A stretch of 60,655 nucleotides of DNA from VXYL01 sp964348085 (GTDB lineage Bacteria; Pseudomonadota; Gammaproteobacteria; Pseudomonadales; Azotimanducaceae), in assembly GCA_964348085.1 (NCBI GenBank), contig CAYGBI010000017.1:1-60655 (forward strand), given 5' to 3'. Under the pieces are notes generated by a model that worked only from the letters and a program-made list of their open reading frames with translations, was not told where the DNA came from and made no database searches. Both the position numbers and the translations under genes were made by a program. Below are positions 16,372 to 25,117 of this stretch, piece by piece (the stretch's first letter is position 1; each line of letters starts with the position of its first letter).

Positions 16372-17290
16372 AGCCGAAACATTCCTCACCGTCGCCATCT
16401 CCTCGCGGGCGTTGTTCGATCTCGACGCATCCGACACCGTATACCGGGAGCAAGGCCTCGAAGCCTACCGGCGCTACCAAATCGACCGTGAGGACGAGAA
16501 GTTACAACCCGGCAAAGGCTATCTTTTTGTCAAGAAGTTGTTGCAGATCAACAAGTCGCTCGGTGCTCGCCGAGTGGACGTCATTCTCCTGTCGCGCAAC
16601 TCCGCGGATACCGGCCTGCGCGTATTCAACTCCATCCATCAGCACGACTTGGGTCACGACTTGGGTATCGTGCGCGCCGCGTTCTCGTCTGGGGCCAGTC
16701 CGCACCGCTACGCTGGCGCTTTCGGCTGCGACTTGTTCCTTTCCACCCAAGCCGACGACGTGAAGCACGCTCTGGAGAGCGGCGTTGCGGCGGCAACCTT
16801 GTTGGCGTCGCCGCCATCCGCGGAAACCAACAATCCCAAAATCCTGAAGATCGCCTTCGATGGCGACGCCGTGCTCTTTTCCGACCAAGCCGAGCGCGTC
16901 TTCCAAGAGCAAGGCCTAGAGTCCTTCGCCGAATCGGAAAGGAACGCCGCGGACCAGCCTTTGGAAGGCGGGCCGTTCAAGCCGTTCCTCGCCGGTTTGC
17001 ACCGCCTGCAGCAAGAGTTCGAGTCGAGCGGCAGCGCCAGCGGCGAGTGCCCGATTCGCACCGCGCTCATCACCGCTCGGGGCGCACCGGCGCACAAACG
17101 GGTCATCAAGACGTTGCGCGCTTGGGACATCCGCTTGGACGAGAGCTTGTTCTTGGGAGGCCGGGACAAGGCGGCGTTCCTGCGCGCCTACGAGGCGGAC
17201 GTGTTTTTCGACGACCAAGCCGTCAACTGCCGCGCGGCGGAGCCGCACGTCACCGCCGGCCATGTGCCGCACGGCGTGCGGAACACCTGA
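16364..17290 (+). CDS. 5'-nucleotidase (cytosolic NT5C1-like)
   Basis: The 308-residue protein matches the bacterial 5'-nucleotidase family related to animal cytosolic 5'-nucleotidase I, which removes phosphate from nucleoside monophosphates such as AMP. Marks are TVAISSRALFDLDASDTVYR near the N-terminus (HAD-like, DLD), the second acidic motif IAFDGDAVLFSDQAERVFQE (about 163-182), ALITARGAPAHKRVI and LFLGGRDKAAFLRAYEADVF with FFDDQ. No signal peptide is present. The ATG overlaps the DUF465 stop (ATGCCTGA). Confidence 0.82.
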   Translation: MPEAETFLTVAISSRALFDLDASDTVYREQGLEAYRRYQIDREDEKLQPGKGYLFVKKLLQINKSLGARRVDVILLSRNSADTGLRVFNSIHQHDLGHDLGIVRAAFSSGASPHRYAGAFGCDLFLSTQADDVKHALESGVAAATLLASPPSAETNNPKILKIAFDGDAVLFSDQAERVFQEQGLESFAESERNAADQPLEGGPFKPFLAGLHRLQQEFESSGSASGECPIRTALITARGAPAHKRVIKTLRAWDIRLDESLFLGGRDKAAFLRAYEADVFFDDQAVNCRAAEPHVTAGHVPHGVRNT

Positions 17291-17335
17291 CTGGGCTATT
17301 ATTCGCACCCCGCGACGGCACGGGCTTGACGCGCC

Positions 17336-18313
17336 TTGAAACTGCACCAACTGCGCTATGTCTTGGAAGTGGCGCGCCACGACCTCAATGTCACGGCCAC
17401 CGCTTCGGATCTCTATACGTCGCAACCAGGCATCAGCAAGCAGATTCGACTTTTGGAAGATGAGCTCGGCGTCGAGATCTTCGCCCGCAGCGGCAAGCAT
17501 CTCACCCGGGTGACCAAAGCCGGCGGGATCATCCTAGCCAAGGCGGACAAGATCCTGCGCGAGGTGGAGAGCATCAAGATGGTGGCGGAGGAGTATCGCG
17601 CCGAGACGCGCGGAACGCTATCCATCGCAACCACCCACACGCAGGCCCGCTACGCCTTGCCGGCGGTGCTGCCGACATTGCGTGAGGCCTATCCCGAGGT
17701 GAGCCTGCACATGCGCCAAGGCACCACCCAGCAGATCGGCGAACTCGCATCGTCCGGCGTGGTGGATTTCGCCATCGCCCCGGAAGCGATAGACAACTAC
17801 CGGGAACTGGTGATGATGCCCTGCTACCGCTGGAACCGCTGCGTGGTGGTGCCGCGCAACCATCCCCTCGCCAGCCGCTCGAGGCTCGGCTTCGAGGACT
17901 TGGAGGCGCACCCCATCGTCACCTACGACGCCGGCTATCGGGAGCGCCTGCCGGTGATCCGCGACGACGCCGACGAACCGGAGGACGGCTTCAACATCGC
18001 CCTTTCCGCGGTAGACACGGACGTGATCAAGACCTACGTGCGGCTCGGCTTCGGCATCGGCGTAATCGCCCGCATGGCATTCGATCCCGACCTCGACAGC
18101 GACCTCGTGGCCATCGACGCGGCCAATCTGTTCAACCCCAGCACGACGTATATCGGCTGCCGCAAAGGCACCTTCATGCGTCAGTTCATGCTCGATTTCG
18201 TCGCCTTGTTCGCGCCCCATTTGACGCCCGAGATCGTCGAGCAGGCGCTCGCCACGCCGAGTGCGCAAGATCGGGCGGCGTTGTTCGAGGACATGATGCT
18301 GCCGGAGCGCTAG
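17336..18313 (+). CDS. cysB: LysR-type regulator CysB
   Basis: The 325-residue protein activates sulfate assimilation genes with O- or N-acetylserine as inducer. The N-terminal winged helix reads MKLHQLRYVLEVARHDLNVT and LYTSQPGISKQIRLLEDELG (about 29-48). The effector domain has ATTHTQARYALPAVLPTLRE and ends FMRQFMLDFVALFAPHLT, as in CysB. The start is a TTG without a clear ribosome site. The stop codon TAG is the middle of GCTAGC at 18309-18314, the end of a dispersed repeat. The convergent cysH lies just beyond and is a likely target. Confidence 0.92.
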   Translation: MKLHQLRYVLEVARHDLNVTATASDLYTSQPGISKQIRLLEDELGVEIFARSGKHLTRVTKAGGIILAKADKILREVESIKMVAEEYRAETRGTLSIATTHTQARYALPAVLPTLREAYPEVSLHMRQGTTQQIGELASSGVVDFAIAPEAIDNYRELVMMPCYRWNRCVVVPRNHPLASRSRLGFEDLEAHPIVTYDAGYRERLPVIRDDADEPEDGFNIALSAVDTDVIKTYVRLGFGIGVIARMAFDPDLDSDLVAIDAANLFNPSTTYIGCRKGTFMRQFMLDFVALFAPHLTPEIVEQALATPSAQDRAALFEDMMLPER

Positions 18314-18408
18314 CCGCCGTCGAACTTGGCGGCGTCAGCCGCGAATCCGACTTACTTGTAGGGCGGCTTGGGCTTAAGGTGAGAGACGACGGCTTTCGTA
18401 GCGTTAGC
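18309..18408 (-). repeat. Stop-codon repeat, copy 2 (supplies the cysB stop)
   Basis: A 100-bp copy in reverse orientation, from GCTAGC (18309-18314) to GTTAGC (18403-18408). The cysB TAG is at 18311-18313, inside the hairpin-side end. The hairpin arms are diverged. The central part has the CTTACTTGTAGGGCGGCTTG variant. It fills the gap between cysB and the convergent thioredoxin-like gene. Confidence 0.8.
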
Positions 18409-18419
18409 GGGACCCGCCG

Positions 18420-18752
18420 CTACACCAAATCGAGGTCCGGGTTGGCGCGCAGCAGTTCCACCGATTCGTCGACCGACTCCACCGGACGGCCGAAGACCTC
18501 CTTCACAAACCGTAGGTAAATCGGATAAACGGTCGTTTCGTCGCCGTCTTCCACAACGAAGAATGGCGCCACGGCAACTTGGTGGCGAGTCGCCAAGCGC
18601 ATGCCGGCGGAGTTCGGATCGCGTTCGTCGGCGACGATTACGCGGTCGATTCGCGCCATCTGTCCCGAAGCCTGCAAGCGTTGTTCGACATCCGCACATT
18701 TGGCGCACGGCTCGCCGTCGGCGAGGATCTTCTTGACGAAAGTGATGCGCAT
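18420..18752 (-). CDS. Thioredoxin/glutaredoxin-like protein
   Basis: The 110-residue product starts MRITFVKKILADGEPCAKCA. The CAKC motif (about residues 16-19) and the later cis-Pro-like VAVAPFFVVEDGDE fit a thioredoxin fold. It lies 13 bases after cysH on the same strand, so it is probably co-transcribed and may serve sulfur reduction; APS reductases need thioredoxin or glutathione as reductant. The ATG at 18752 is taken because the upstream extension covers cysH in another frame. The exact family is not known to me. Confidence 0.7.
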   Translation of the reverse strand: MRITFVKKILADGEPCAKCADVEQRLQASGQMARIDRVIVADERDPNSAGMRLATRHQVAVAPFFVVEDGDETTVYPIYLRFVKEVFGRPVESVDESVELLRANPDLDLV

Positions 18753-18765
18753 GTCAGCGCTAGGA

Positions 18766-19572
18766 TCAGCGGGGCGCGATACGGATGGGAGCGACATTCT
18801 GCGCATGAAGGCCGCATTCCTTGTCTGCGGCGTTCTCCCACCACCACCGGCCTTCGCGCTCGTGCTGGTGCGGGCCGACCGGGCGCGTGCAGGGTTCGCA
18901 GCCAATGGAGCGGAAGCCCTGATCGTGCAACGGATTGTAGGGCACGCCGCGGCGACGGATATACGCCCAAACATCGTCGCTTCGCCAACCGGCCAGGGGG
19001 TTGAACTTGGTGAGCGGATGGTCGTCGGTGGAAAACGCGACATCGTCTTGCACTTCCGGCAGGTTCGACCGGGTCACGCTCTGGTCCGCGCGTTGACCGG
19101 TGATCCATGCGTCCAAGTGGGCGAGTTTGCGACGCAGCGGTTGAATCTTGCGCACGGCGCAGCATTCACCGTGGCCATCTCGGTAGAAGCTGAACAAGCC
19201 CTTTCGCCGCACCAGCTTGCCGACTTCGCGGGCATCCGGGGTCAGCAACTGCAAGTCCACGTTGTAGTGACCGCGTATGGTCTCCAAGAAGCGATAGGTG
19301 TCGGGGTGCAGGCGCCCCGTATCCAAGCTGAACACCGGTACGGTGCGCTCGCCGAGGACGCGAGCGGCGAGGTCGACGAGCGCCACATCCTCAGCGCCGC
19401 TGAATGAGATAGCGATACGCTCGAAGCGGGAGAAGGCGTCGGCCAGCAAGGCGAGCGCTTGCCCCTCTAGCGTTTCGACTTCCCCTTCGCCCAAACCGCG
19501 GTCGGCCGCCGCGCCGGAAAGAGCCATATCTGCCGCCGAGTGCTCAGTGGACGGCGAGCCTAGCAACACCAC
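18766..19572 (-). CDS. cysH: Assimilatory APS/PAPS reductase CysH (iron-sulfur type)
   Basis: The 268-residue enzyme reduces activated sulfate to sulfite. The fold starts with AISFSGAEDVALVDLAARVL, a PP-loop-like motif, followed by SLDTGRLHPDTYRF. The two Cys pairs in DGHGECCAVRKIQPL and SIGCEPCTRPV bind a 4Fe-4S cluster, which marks the APS-preferring type. The catalytic Cys is in KECGLH near the C-terminus. It starts GTG at 19572; an ATG at 19527 is an alternative. Regulation by the neighbouring CysB is expected from family knowledge. Confidence 0.92.
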   Translation of the reverse strand: MVLLGSPSTEHSAADMALSGAAADRGLGEGEVETLEGQALALLADAFSRFERIAISFSGAEDVALVDLAARVLGERTVPVFSLDTGRLHPDTYRFLETIRGHYNVDLQLLTPDAREVGKLVRRKGLFSFYRDGHGECCAVRKIQPLRRKLAHLDAWITGQRADQSVTRSNLPEVQDDVAFSTDDHPLTKFNPLAGWRSDDVWAYIRRRGVPYNPLHDQGFRSIGCEPCTRPVGPHQHEREGRWWWENAADKECGLHAQNVAPIRIAPR

Positions 19573-19684
19573 GCCGCAAGTAGGAAAGAACCTCTGGTCA
19601 TATCGTAATGTCGCCCTGTCGTCCTTACATCGTCAGCCGTCGTTGTAAACTCACGTCGCTAACGCCGTTGAGGAGCCGCGTTGT

Positions 19685-20284
19685 TTGAACGTGCTGTGTC
19701 TTGATCTCGAAGGTGTGCTGGTGCCGGAAATCTGGCAAGCCGTCGCCAAGCACACGGGCATACGGGAACTCGATCAGACCACCCGCGACATCCCCGTGTA
19801 CGACGACTTGATGCGGATGCGGCTCGGTGTGCTGGCCGAGCACGATCTGACCTTGAGCGCGATCCGCGAGGTGGTTTCAACGCTGACGCCCTTGCCCGGC
19901 GCCGAAGGGTTCTTGGCTTGGGCGCGAGCGCGGTTCCAAGTGGCCGTGTTGTCGGACACGTTCTACGACCTCGCCATGCCGCTACTCGAGCAACTCGGCC
20001 ACCCGCTGCTGCTCTGCCACCGCTTGGTCGTCACCGACGACCGCATCACCGGCTACGAGTTGCGCCAAGAGGATCCGAAGCGTCAGGCGGTGCGCGCCTT
20101 CCACGCGATGAACTACCGCGTGCTAGCCGCCGGCGACTCGTTCAACGACATCAGCATGCTGGACGAAGCCGACGTCGGCATTTTCTTCGCCGCGCCACCC
20201 GCCATCGTGGCCCGCTATCCCGCCTTCGAGTCGGTACATAGCTACCCGGAGCTAACCGCCGCGTTGACTAGGAGAATCACATGA
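19685..20284 (+). CDS. thrH: Phosphoserine/homoserine phosphotransferase ThrH
   Basis: The 199-residue HAD-family enzyme matches ThrH of Pseudomonas. Motif I is the unusual LCLDLEGVLVPEIW (D-x-E), followed by ELDQTTRDIPVYDDLMRMRL, AVLSDTFYDLAMPLL (motif II), RQEDPKRQAV (motif III Lys) and VLAAGDSFNDISMLDEADVG (motif IV). ThrH dephosphorylates phosphoserine and can transfer the phosphate to homoserine. The start is TTG at 19685 or GTG at 19691. It overlaps prpB by 4 bases (ATGA), so it is the first gene of the prp operon here. Confidence 0.9.
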   Translation: MNVLCLDLEGVLVPEIWQAVAKHTGIRELDQTTRDIPVYDDLMRMRLGVLAEHDLTLSAIREVVSTLTPLPGAEGFLAWARARFQVAVLSDTFYDLAMPLLEQLGHPLLLCHRLVVTDDRITGYELRQEDPKRQAVRAFHAMNYRVLAAGDSFNDISMLDEADVGIFFAAPPAIVARYPAFESVHSYPELTAALTRRIT

Positions 20285-21162
20285 CCACACCCGGACAACG
20301 CTTCCGCCAAGCGCTGCGGGACGAGAGCCCGTTGCAGATCGTCGGCGCCGTCAACGCCTACGCCGCCCTGATGGCGGAAAGCGTCGGTTACCGGGCGCTG
20401 TATCTGAGCGGCGGGGGCGTGGCCAACGCCTCCTACGGTCTACCGGACCTCGGCATGACTTCCATGAACGATGTGCTTGCCGATGTGCGCCGCATCACCG
20501 CAGCCAGCGAATTACCCCTTTTGGTCGACATCGACACCGGCTGGGGTGGCGCGTTCAACATTGGCCGCAGCGTCCGGGAGATGATTCGCGCCGGTGCCGC
20601 GGCCGTACATATCGAGGACCAAGTGGCGGCCAAGCGGTGCGGGCATCGGCCGAACAAAGCCATCGTCTCCGCCGAGGAAATGTGCGACCGGATCAAGGCG
20701 GCGGTGGACGCCAAGACCGACGATGCCTTCGTGTTGATGGCGCGTACCGACGCGCTCGCAGCGCATGGCATCGACGCTGTCGTGGAGCGGGTCGCGCGGT
20801 TTCAAGAAGCCGGCGCCGACGCGATTTTCGCCGAAGCGATGACGGACCTCGAGATGTACGCACGAATCGTCCAAGCGGTGGACGTGCCCGTGCTAGCCAA
20901 TCTCACCGAGTTCGGCAAAACGCCGCTGTACACCTTGGCCGAGCTGCGCGGAGTTGGTGTTAGCATGGCCCTGTATCCGTTGTCGGCGTTCCGCGCCATG
21001 AACTTGGCGGCGTTGAACGTCTACCGGACGATTCGCGGCGAAGGCAGCCAAAAAAGCGCGCTCCACGCCATGCAAACCCGCGACGAGCTGTACGAATTCC
21101 TAGGCTATCGCGAGTACGAAGACAAGCTTGATCGGCTGTTCGCCGAGTCGGGCACGGATTAG
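20281..21162 (+). CDS. prpB: 2-methylisocitrate lyase PrpB
   Basis: The 293-residue enzyme splits 2-methylisocitrate into pyruvate and succinate in the methylcitrate cycle for propionyl-CoA. Family marks are LQIVGAVNAYAALMAESVGY, LPLLVDIDTGWGGAFNIGRS, the active loop AAVHIEDQVAAKRCGHRPNK (catalytic Cys in KRCGH, about 120) and FVLMARTDALAAHG. Its length is normal. It starts with ATG overlapping thrH and is followed by AGGAGG and prpC. Confidence 0.94.
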   Translation: MTTPGQRFRQALRDESPLQIVGAVNAYAALMAESVGYRALYLSGGGVANASYGLPDLGMTSMNDVLADVRRITAASELPLLVDIDTGWGGAFNIGRSVREMIRAGAAAVHIEDQVAAKRCGHRPNKAIVSAEEMCDRIKAAVDAKTDDAFVLMARTDALAAHGIDAVVERVARFQEAGADAIFAEAMTDLEMYARIVQAVDVPVLANLTEFGKTPLYTLAELRGVGVSMALYPLSAFRAMNLAALNVYRTIRGEGSQKSALHAMQTRDELYEFLGYREYEDKLDRLFAESGTD

Positions 21163-21172
21163 GAGGCCGACG

Positions 21173-22297
21173 ATGGTGGACAAGAAACTTGGCGGTGCCG
21201 GCTTACGCGGTCAAAGCGCCGGCGAAACGACGCTTTGCACGGTGGGCAAGACCGGCACCGGGCTTACTTACCGAGGCTACGATATTTCGGACTTGGCGCG
21301 AGATGCCGCGTTCGAGGAAGTCGCCTATCTCATCTTGCACGGCGAACTGCCGGACGCCGCCTCGCTCGCCGCCTATCGCGACAAGCTCAAAGGGCTGCGC
21401 GGTTTACCAACGGCACTCAAGGAAACGCTCGAACGCATTCCGGCTAGCGCCCACCCCATGGACGTGATGCGCACCGGCTGCTCCATGCTCGGCAACTTGG
21501 AACCCGAGGGCGACTTCGCCAACCAACAAGATGTCGCGGACCGCCTGCTCGGCGCGCTGCCTTCCATCGTCAACTACTGGTACCGCTTCAGCCACGAAGG
21601 CGTGCGCATCGACGAAGAAACCGACGAAGACTCGATCGCCGGCCACTTCCTCGCCACGCTGCAAGGCGAGTCGCCGAGCGAACTGTTCCGGCGGGTGATG
21701 GACGTGTCGCTAATCCTCTACGCCGAACACGAGTTCAACGCCTCCACCTTCACCGCCAGGGTCTGCGCGTCCACGCTGTCGGACATGCACTCGTGCGTCA
21801 CCGGCGCGATCGGCTCCTTGCGGGGACCGCTGCACGGCGGCGCCAACGAAGCCGCGATGGCGCTGATCGAGCAGTTCGATTCCCCGGAGGCGGCGGCGGA
21901 GGCGGTACGCGGGATGCTGACGCGCAAAGAGGTCATCATGGGCTTCGGGCACGCCATCTACCGAAAGTCCGACCCGCGCAACACCATCATCAAGGAATGG
22001 GCGGCTCGGCTTGCCGAGGAAGTCGGCGACGACAAGGTGTATCCCATCTCTTGCGCCATCGAAAAAGTGATGTGGGACGAAAAGGAGCTGTTCGCCAACG
22101 CAGACTTCTTCCACGCCGCCGCGTACAACTTCATGGGTATCCCGACCAAGCTGTTCACGCCGATTTTCGTTTGCTCGCGGGTGTCCGGCTGGACCGCGCA
22201 TGTAATCGAACAGCGCGCCAACAACCGCATCATCCGACCGAGCGCGACCTATGTCGGCCCCGAGCCGCGAGCGTTCCCGGCGTTGACCGACCGCTAA
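21173..22297 (+). CDS. prpC: 2-methylcitrate synthase PrpC
   Basis: The 374-residue enzyme condenses propionyl-CoA with oxaloacetate. It starts MVDKKLGGAGLRGQSAGETT and has GLTYRGYDISDLARDA as in PrpC and citrate synthases. Catalytic residues are the His in GSLRGPLHGGANEAAMALIE, the His in IMGFGHAIYRKSDPRN and the later Asp in NADFFHAAAYNFMGIPTKLF. AGGAGG lies 6 bases before the ATG at 21173. The N-terminal PrpC rather than GltA features and the operon context make the assignment firm. Confidence 0.94.
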   Translation: MVDKKLGGAGLRGQSAGETTLCTVGKTGTGLTYRGYDISDLARDAAFEEVAYLILHGELPDAASLAAYRDKLKGLRGLPTALKETLERIPASAHPMDVMRTGCSMLGNLEPEGDFANQQDVADRLLGALPSIVNYWYRFSHEGVRIDEETDEDSIAGHFLATLQGESPSELFRRVMDVSLILYAEHEFNASTFTARVCASTLSDMHSCVTGAIGSLRGPLHGGANEAAMALIEQFDSPEAAAEAVRGMLTRKEVIMGFGHAIYRKSDPRNTIIKEWAARLAEEVGDDKVYPISCAIEKVMWDEKELFANADFFHAAAYNFMGIPTKLFTPIFVCSRVSGWTAHVIEQRANNRIIRPSATYVGPEPRAFPALTDR

Positions 22298-22304
22298 GCC
22301 GCCG

Positions 22305-23750
22305 ATGAGCGCTAACGTCGACCTGAACGTCCGGCCCGAACCGGATTCCGAACTCGTCGCCATCGCCGACTACGTCACCGGCTTCGAGATCGACAGCGCC
22401 GAGGCCTACGACACTGCCCGCTACTGTCTGATGGATACCTTGGGCTGCGGCTTCTTGGCTATGCGCTTCCCCGAGTGCGCCAAACACTTAGGCCCGATCG
22501 TGCCCGGCACGTCGGTGCCCAACGGCGCCCGCGTACCCGGCACCCAATTCGAGTTGGACCCGGTGAAAGCCGCATGGGACATCGGCTGCGCCATCCGCTG
22601 GCTGGATTTCAACGACACTTGGCTGGCCGCCGAGTGGGGCCATCCGTCGGACAATTTGGGCGGCATTCTCGCCGTAGCGGATTTCGTCAGCCGCCAAGCC
22701 GTCGCCGCCGGCAAAGCGCCATTACTGATGCGGGATGTGCTCACCGGCATGATCAAGGCGCATGAGATACAAGGCTGCTTAGCGTTGGAGAACAGCTTCA
22801 ACCGTGTCGGCTTGGACCATGTGCTCTTGGTGCGCGTCGCCTCCACCGCGGTGGTGACCCACCTGCTCGGCGGCACGCACTCGCAGATCATCGATGCCCT
22901 CTCGCACGCTTTCATTGACGGTTCCGCTTTGCGCACCTATCGCCACGCGCCAAACGCCGGGCCGCGCAAATCTTGGGCCGCCGGCGACGCGACCAGCCGT
23001 GCGACGCGCTTGGCGCTCTTGGTGCTGAAAGGTGAGATCGGCTATCCGAGTGCGCTTACTGCCCCCACTTGGGGCTTCTACGACGTCGCCTTCAAGGGCG
23101 GCAAGTTCGCCTTTCAGCGTCCATACGGCTCATACGTGATGGAGAACGTGTTGTTCAAAATCTCCTTTCCCGCCGAGTTTCACGCCCAAACGGCGGTAGA
23201 GGCGGCCGTGCGGCTGCACGCCGAAGTGGCCGACCGAATCGACGACATCGAGCGCATCACGCTGACCACCCACGAATCCGCCATCCGCATCATCAGCAAG
23301 ACCGGGGCGCTCAACAATCCCGCCGACCGCGACCACTGCCTGCAATATATGACCGCCGTGGGACTGCTGAAGGGCGGCTTGACCGCCGACGACTACGAAG
23401 ACACAGCGGCCGCGGATCCCCGCATCGACCGCCTGCGCGACCTCATGCAGGTCGAAGAAGATCCGCGTTACAGCCGCGAGTACCACGAGCCGGACAAGCG
23501 CAGCATAGCCAACGCGGTACAGGTGTTCTTCAACGACGCGTCGAGCACGGACAAAGTAGCCGTGGAGTATCCGATCGGTCACCGGCGGCGACGCGAGGAG
23601 GGCTTGCCGGTCTTGGTCGGCAAATTCGAGAGCAACTTGGCGACCCGCTTCCCCGCCGGGCAAGCGCGACGAATCCTAGATCTATGCATGGACGGCGAAG
23701 CGCTGGCGGCGACGCCGGTGAACGAGTTCATGGATCTGCTGGTGGTGTGA
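22305..23750 (+). CDS. prpD: 2-methylcitrate dehydratase PrpD
   Basis: The 481-residue MmgE/PrpD-family enzyme dehydrates 2-methylcitrate. It shows RYCLMDTLGCGFLAMRFPEC, RWLDFNDTWLAAEWGHPSDN, LGGTHSQIIDALSHAFIDGS and RDHCLQYMTAVGLLKGGLTA, all conserved in PrpD. It starts 7 bases after prpC. The operon thus uses the iron-sulfur-free PrpD rather than AcnD/PrpF. No PrpR regulator is present in the window. Confidence 0.94.
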   Translation: MSANVDLNVRPEPDSELVAIADYVTGFEIDSAEAYDTARYCLMDTLGCGFLAMRFPECAKHLGPIVPGTSVPNGARVPGTQFELDPVKAAWDIGCAIRWLDFNDTWLAAEWGHPSDNLGGILAVADFVSRQAVAAGKAPLLMRDVLTGMIKAHEIQGCLALENSFNRVGLDHVLLVRVASTAVVTHLLGGTHSQIIDALSHAFIDGSALRTYRHAPNAGPRKSWAAGDATSRATRLALLVLKGEIGYPSALTAPTWGFYDVAFKGGKFAFQRPYGSYVMENVLFKISFPAEFHAQTAVEAAVRLHAEVADRIDDIERITLTTHESAIRIISKTGALNNPADRDHCLQYMTAVGLLKGGLTADDYEDTAAADPRIDRLRDLMQVEEDPRYSREYHEPDKRSIANAVQVFFNDASSTDKVAVEYPIGHRRRREEGLPVLVGKFESNLATRFPAGQARRILDLCMDGEALAATPVNEFMDLLVV

Positions 23751-23803
23751 CTATGCCTGGAACGCTGGACATGGCGTCCTCCCCAATGCCGGGAGGCCGC
23801 GAT

Positions 23804-23893
23804 ATGAAACCGTATGTGAAGTTCGGCCGGATTCTCGGTGTCGTCAACATGAGGCCGTCTGTGAAGTTTGGCCTGATTCTGGGTGTTGTCATC
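23804..23893 (+). repeat. Tandem 45-bp duplication at the 5' end of membrane gene copy A
   Basis: Bases 23804-23848 and 23849-23893 are diverged copies of the same 45-bp unit, encoding MKPYVKFGRILGVVN and MRPSVKFGLILGVVI. Each has its own ATG, so the gene carries two possible start codons 45 bases apart. Confidence 0.75.
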
Positions 23894-24394
23894 GGGGCCT
23901 TCTACTTCGCAATGGCCGCCCTCGGGCTGAACTTCGACCGTCCTTGGTACTCCGTGGACCACTGGCGCTGGTACCACGCCTACGGATTCGCAACGGCCGC
24001 CCTAGGGCCGCATGCGAACGTGCCCGCGCCAATGGCGGCGCTCGTGGTTGTCCCAACCGTCGTCAACGTGATATTCGTATATCTCTCGTTGCGGGAAACT
24101 GCCTCGGCGACAGCTTGGACTGGCCAACTCGTCAACGGCCTGATGGTTGGCGTCGCCGGCGCGGTCATCTTCTTTATCAGTATGTTGGCAGCGAACGTCA
24201 TCATCTGGGCCGAGGTCCAAGTCGCGTTCCTCAAGACCGACGCCGCTTGGGATGATGTGCTGGCCATTTGGGGTACGGCCGCAGAATATGCCTCAGCGCA
24301 ACAGGGCTTTGTGGCGCCATGGGCCCTCGGCGTCCTCTCCACGAGTCTGATCGCAGGCGCGGTCATCGGGGTATTCAAGCGACAAGGCAAGTGA
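23804..24394 (+). CDS. DUF4199-like membrane protein, copy A
   Basis: The 196-residue protein has about four hydrophobic segments: LILGVVIGAFYFAMAALGL, VVVPTVVNVIFVYLSL, LMVGVAGAVIFFISMLAANV and VLSTSLIAGAVIGVFKRQGK. The motif VNVIFVYLSLRETASATAW followed by a glycine-rich helix resembles DUF4199 proteins. Its paralogue, copy B, follows. I chose the ATG at 23804 since GGGAGG stands 7 bases before it. Homology to copy B begins only at the second of two tandem N-terminal repeats (ATG at 23849). Its function is unknown. Confidence 0.65.
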   Translation: MKPYVKFGRILGVVNMRPSVKFGLILGVVIGAFYFAMAALGLNFDRPWYSVDHWRWYHAYGFATAALGPHANVPAPMAALVVVPTVVNVIFVYLSLRETASATAWTGQLVNGLMVGVAGAVIFFISMLAANVIIWAEVQVAFLKTDAAWDDVLAIWGTAAEYASAQQGFVAPWALGVLSTSLIAGAVIGVFKRQGK

Positions 24395-24450
24395 TGCGCC
24401 GGAAGTGAGGCCAATCCGTGCGGACGAGCGTTCGCCGGCATGTGAGCGGT

Positions 24451-24549
24451 CGCCGGCTTTGACCTCGATGGGCAACAACAACGTGCCGTCGGCTTCAATG
24501 ACGAAGTCGACGCCTCGCCGACAGTCGTACGCCAATGGCGAATCTCCGC
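24451..24549 (-). pseudogene. Relic of a DUF4143 ATPase C-terminus
   Basis: This stretch is nearly identical to 25271-25366 in the intact ATPase gene downstream, which encodes WRTTVGEEVDFVIEADGTLL and PIEVKAS. It differs by a 3-base insertion and a further small change that shifts the frame. Both flank a DUF4199-like gene in the same arrangement, so this is the remains of a duplicated unit. The rest of 24395-24635 holds nothing else I can name. Confidence 0.8.
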
Positions 24550-24635
24550 ACAGCCGTGGAGTGTCCGATCAGTCACGGGCGTCGGCGTTGTGGTAGTTTC
24601 GACCTCAGTTGGATCCGGCTTGGAGAGCAAACCTA

Positions 24636-25112
24636 ATGCAACCCCCTGTCAAGTATGGACTCGCGCTCGGCATCGTTGTCGGCGTACTCGGCTTCCTGAT
24701 ACCGATATTCGGTCTGCACACCAACCCGTATGCGTTGACGCCGTTCAGGTTACTGGCCATCATAATCAACATCGTTTGCGTCTACATGGCCCTGCGAGAA
24801 ACCGCGGCCACCGCCACTTGGGTGCGCCAAGCGGCCAATGGCCTAGTTGTTGGGGTGATTGGCGGGGCTATTCTGTTCGTAAGTTCTTGGGTAATGACCG
24901 CCGTCGTATTTCCGGACTACCACGCCGAATTAGCAGCCGCCATGCGGGGCCCCCTTGAAGCTGCCGGCGTACCAGCGAATCAGATCGACGCACAGGTGGC
25001 CGCCTTGGTAGGGTCGCCGGTTTCGTCCGCGCTCTGGGGCGCTATCGGTGCCATCGTAACCGCCGTGGCAGCGGGCGCGGTTATCGGCATCTTCAAGCGC
25101 CAAGGAAAATAA
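24636..25112 (+). CDS. DUF4199-like membrane protein, copy B
   Basis: The 158-residue protein begins MQPPVKYGLALGIVVGVLGF and ends AVAAGAVIGIFKRQGK, as copy A does. Membrane segments lie at about 9-28, 38-54 and 66-90 and at the C-terminus. The core LLAIIINIVCVYMALRETAA is close to VVNVIFVYLSLRETAS in copy A. GGAG lies 10 bases before the ATG. It is convergent with the DUF4143 ATPase gene, with only 5 bases between. Its function is unknown. Confidence 0.7.
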   Translation: MQPPVKYGLALGIVVGVLGFLIPIFGLHTNPYALTPFRLLAIIINIVCVYMALRETAATATWVRQAANGLVVGVIGGAILFVSSWVMTAVVFPDYHAELAAAMRGPLEAAGVPANQIDAQVAALVGSPVSSALWGAIGAIVTAVAAGAVIGIFKRQGK

Positions 25113-25117
25113 ATGAG

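Noticed and set aside
18420..19043. A longer thioredoxin-like protein of 207 residues
   Set aside because: The extension lies over cysH in another frame and is not protein-like.
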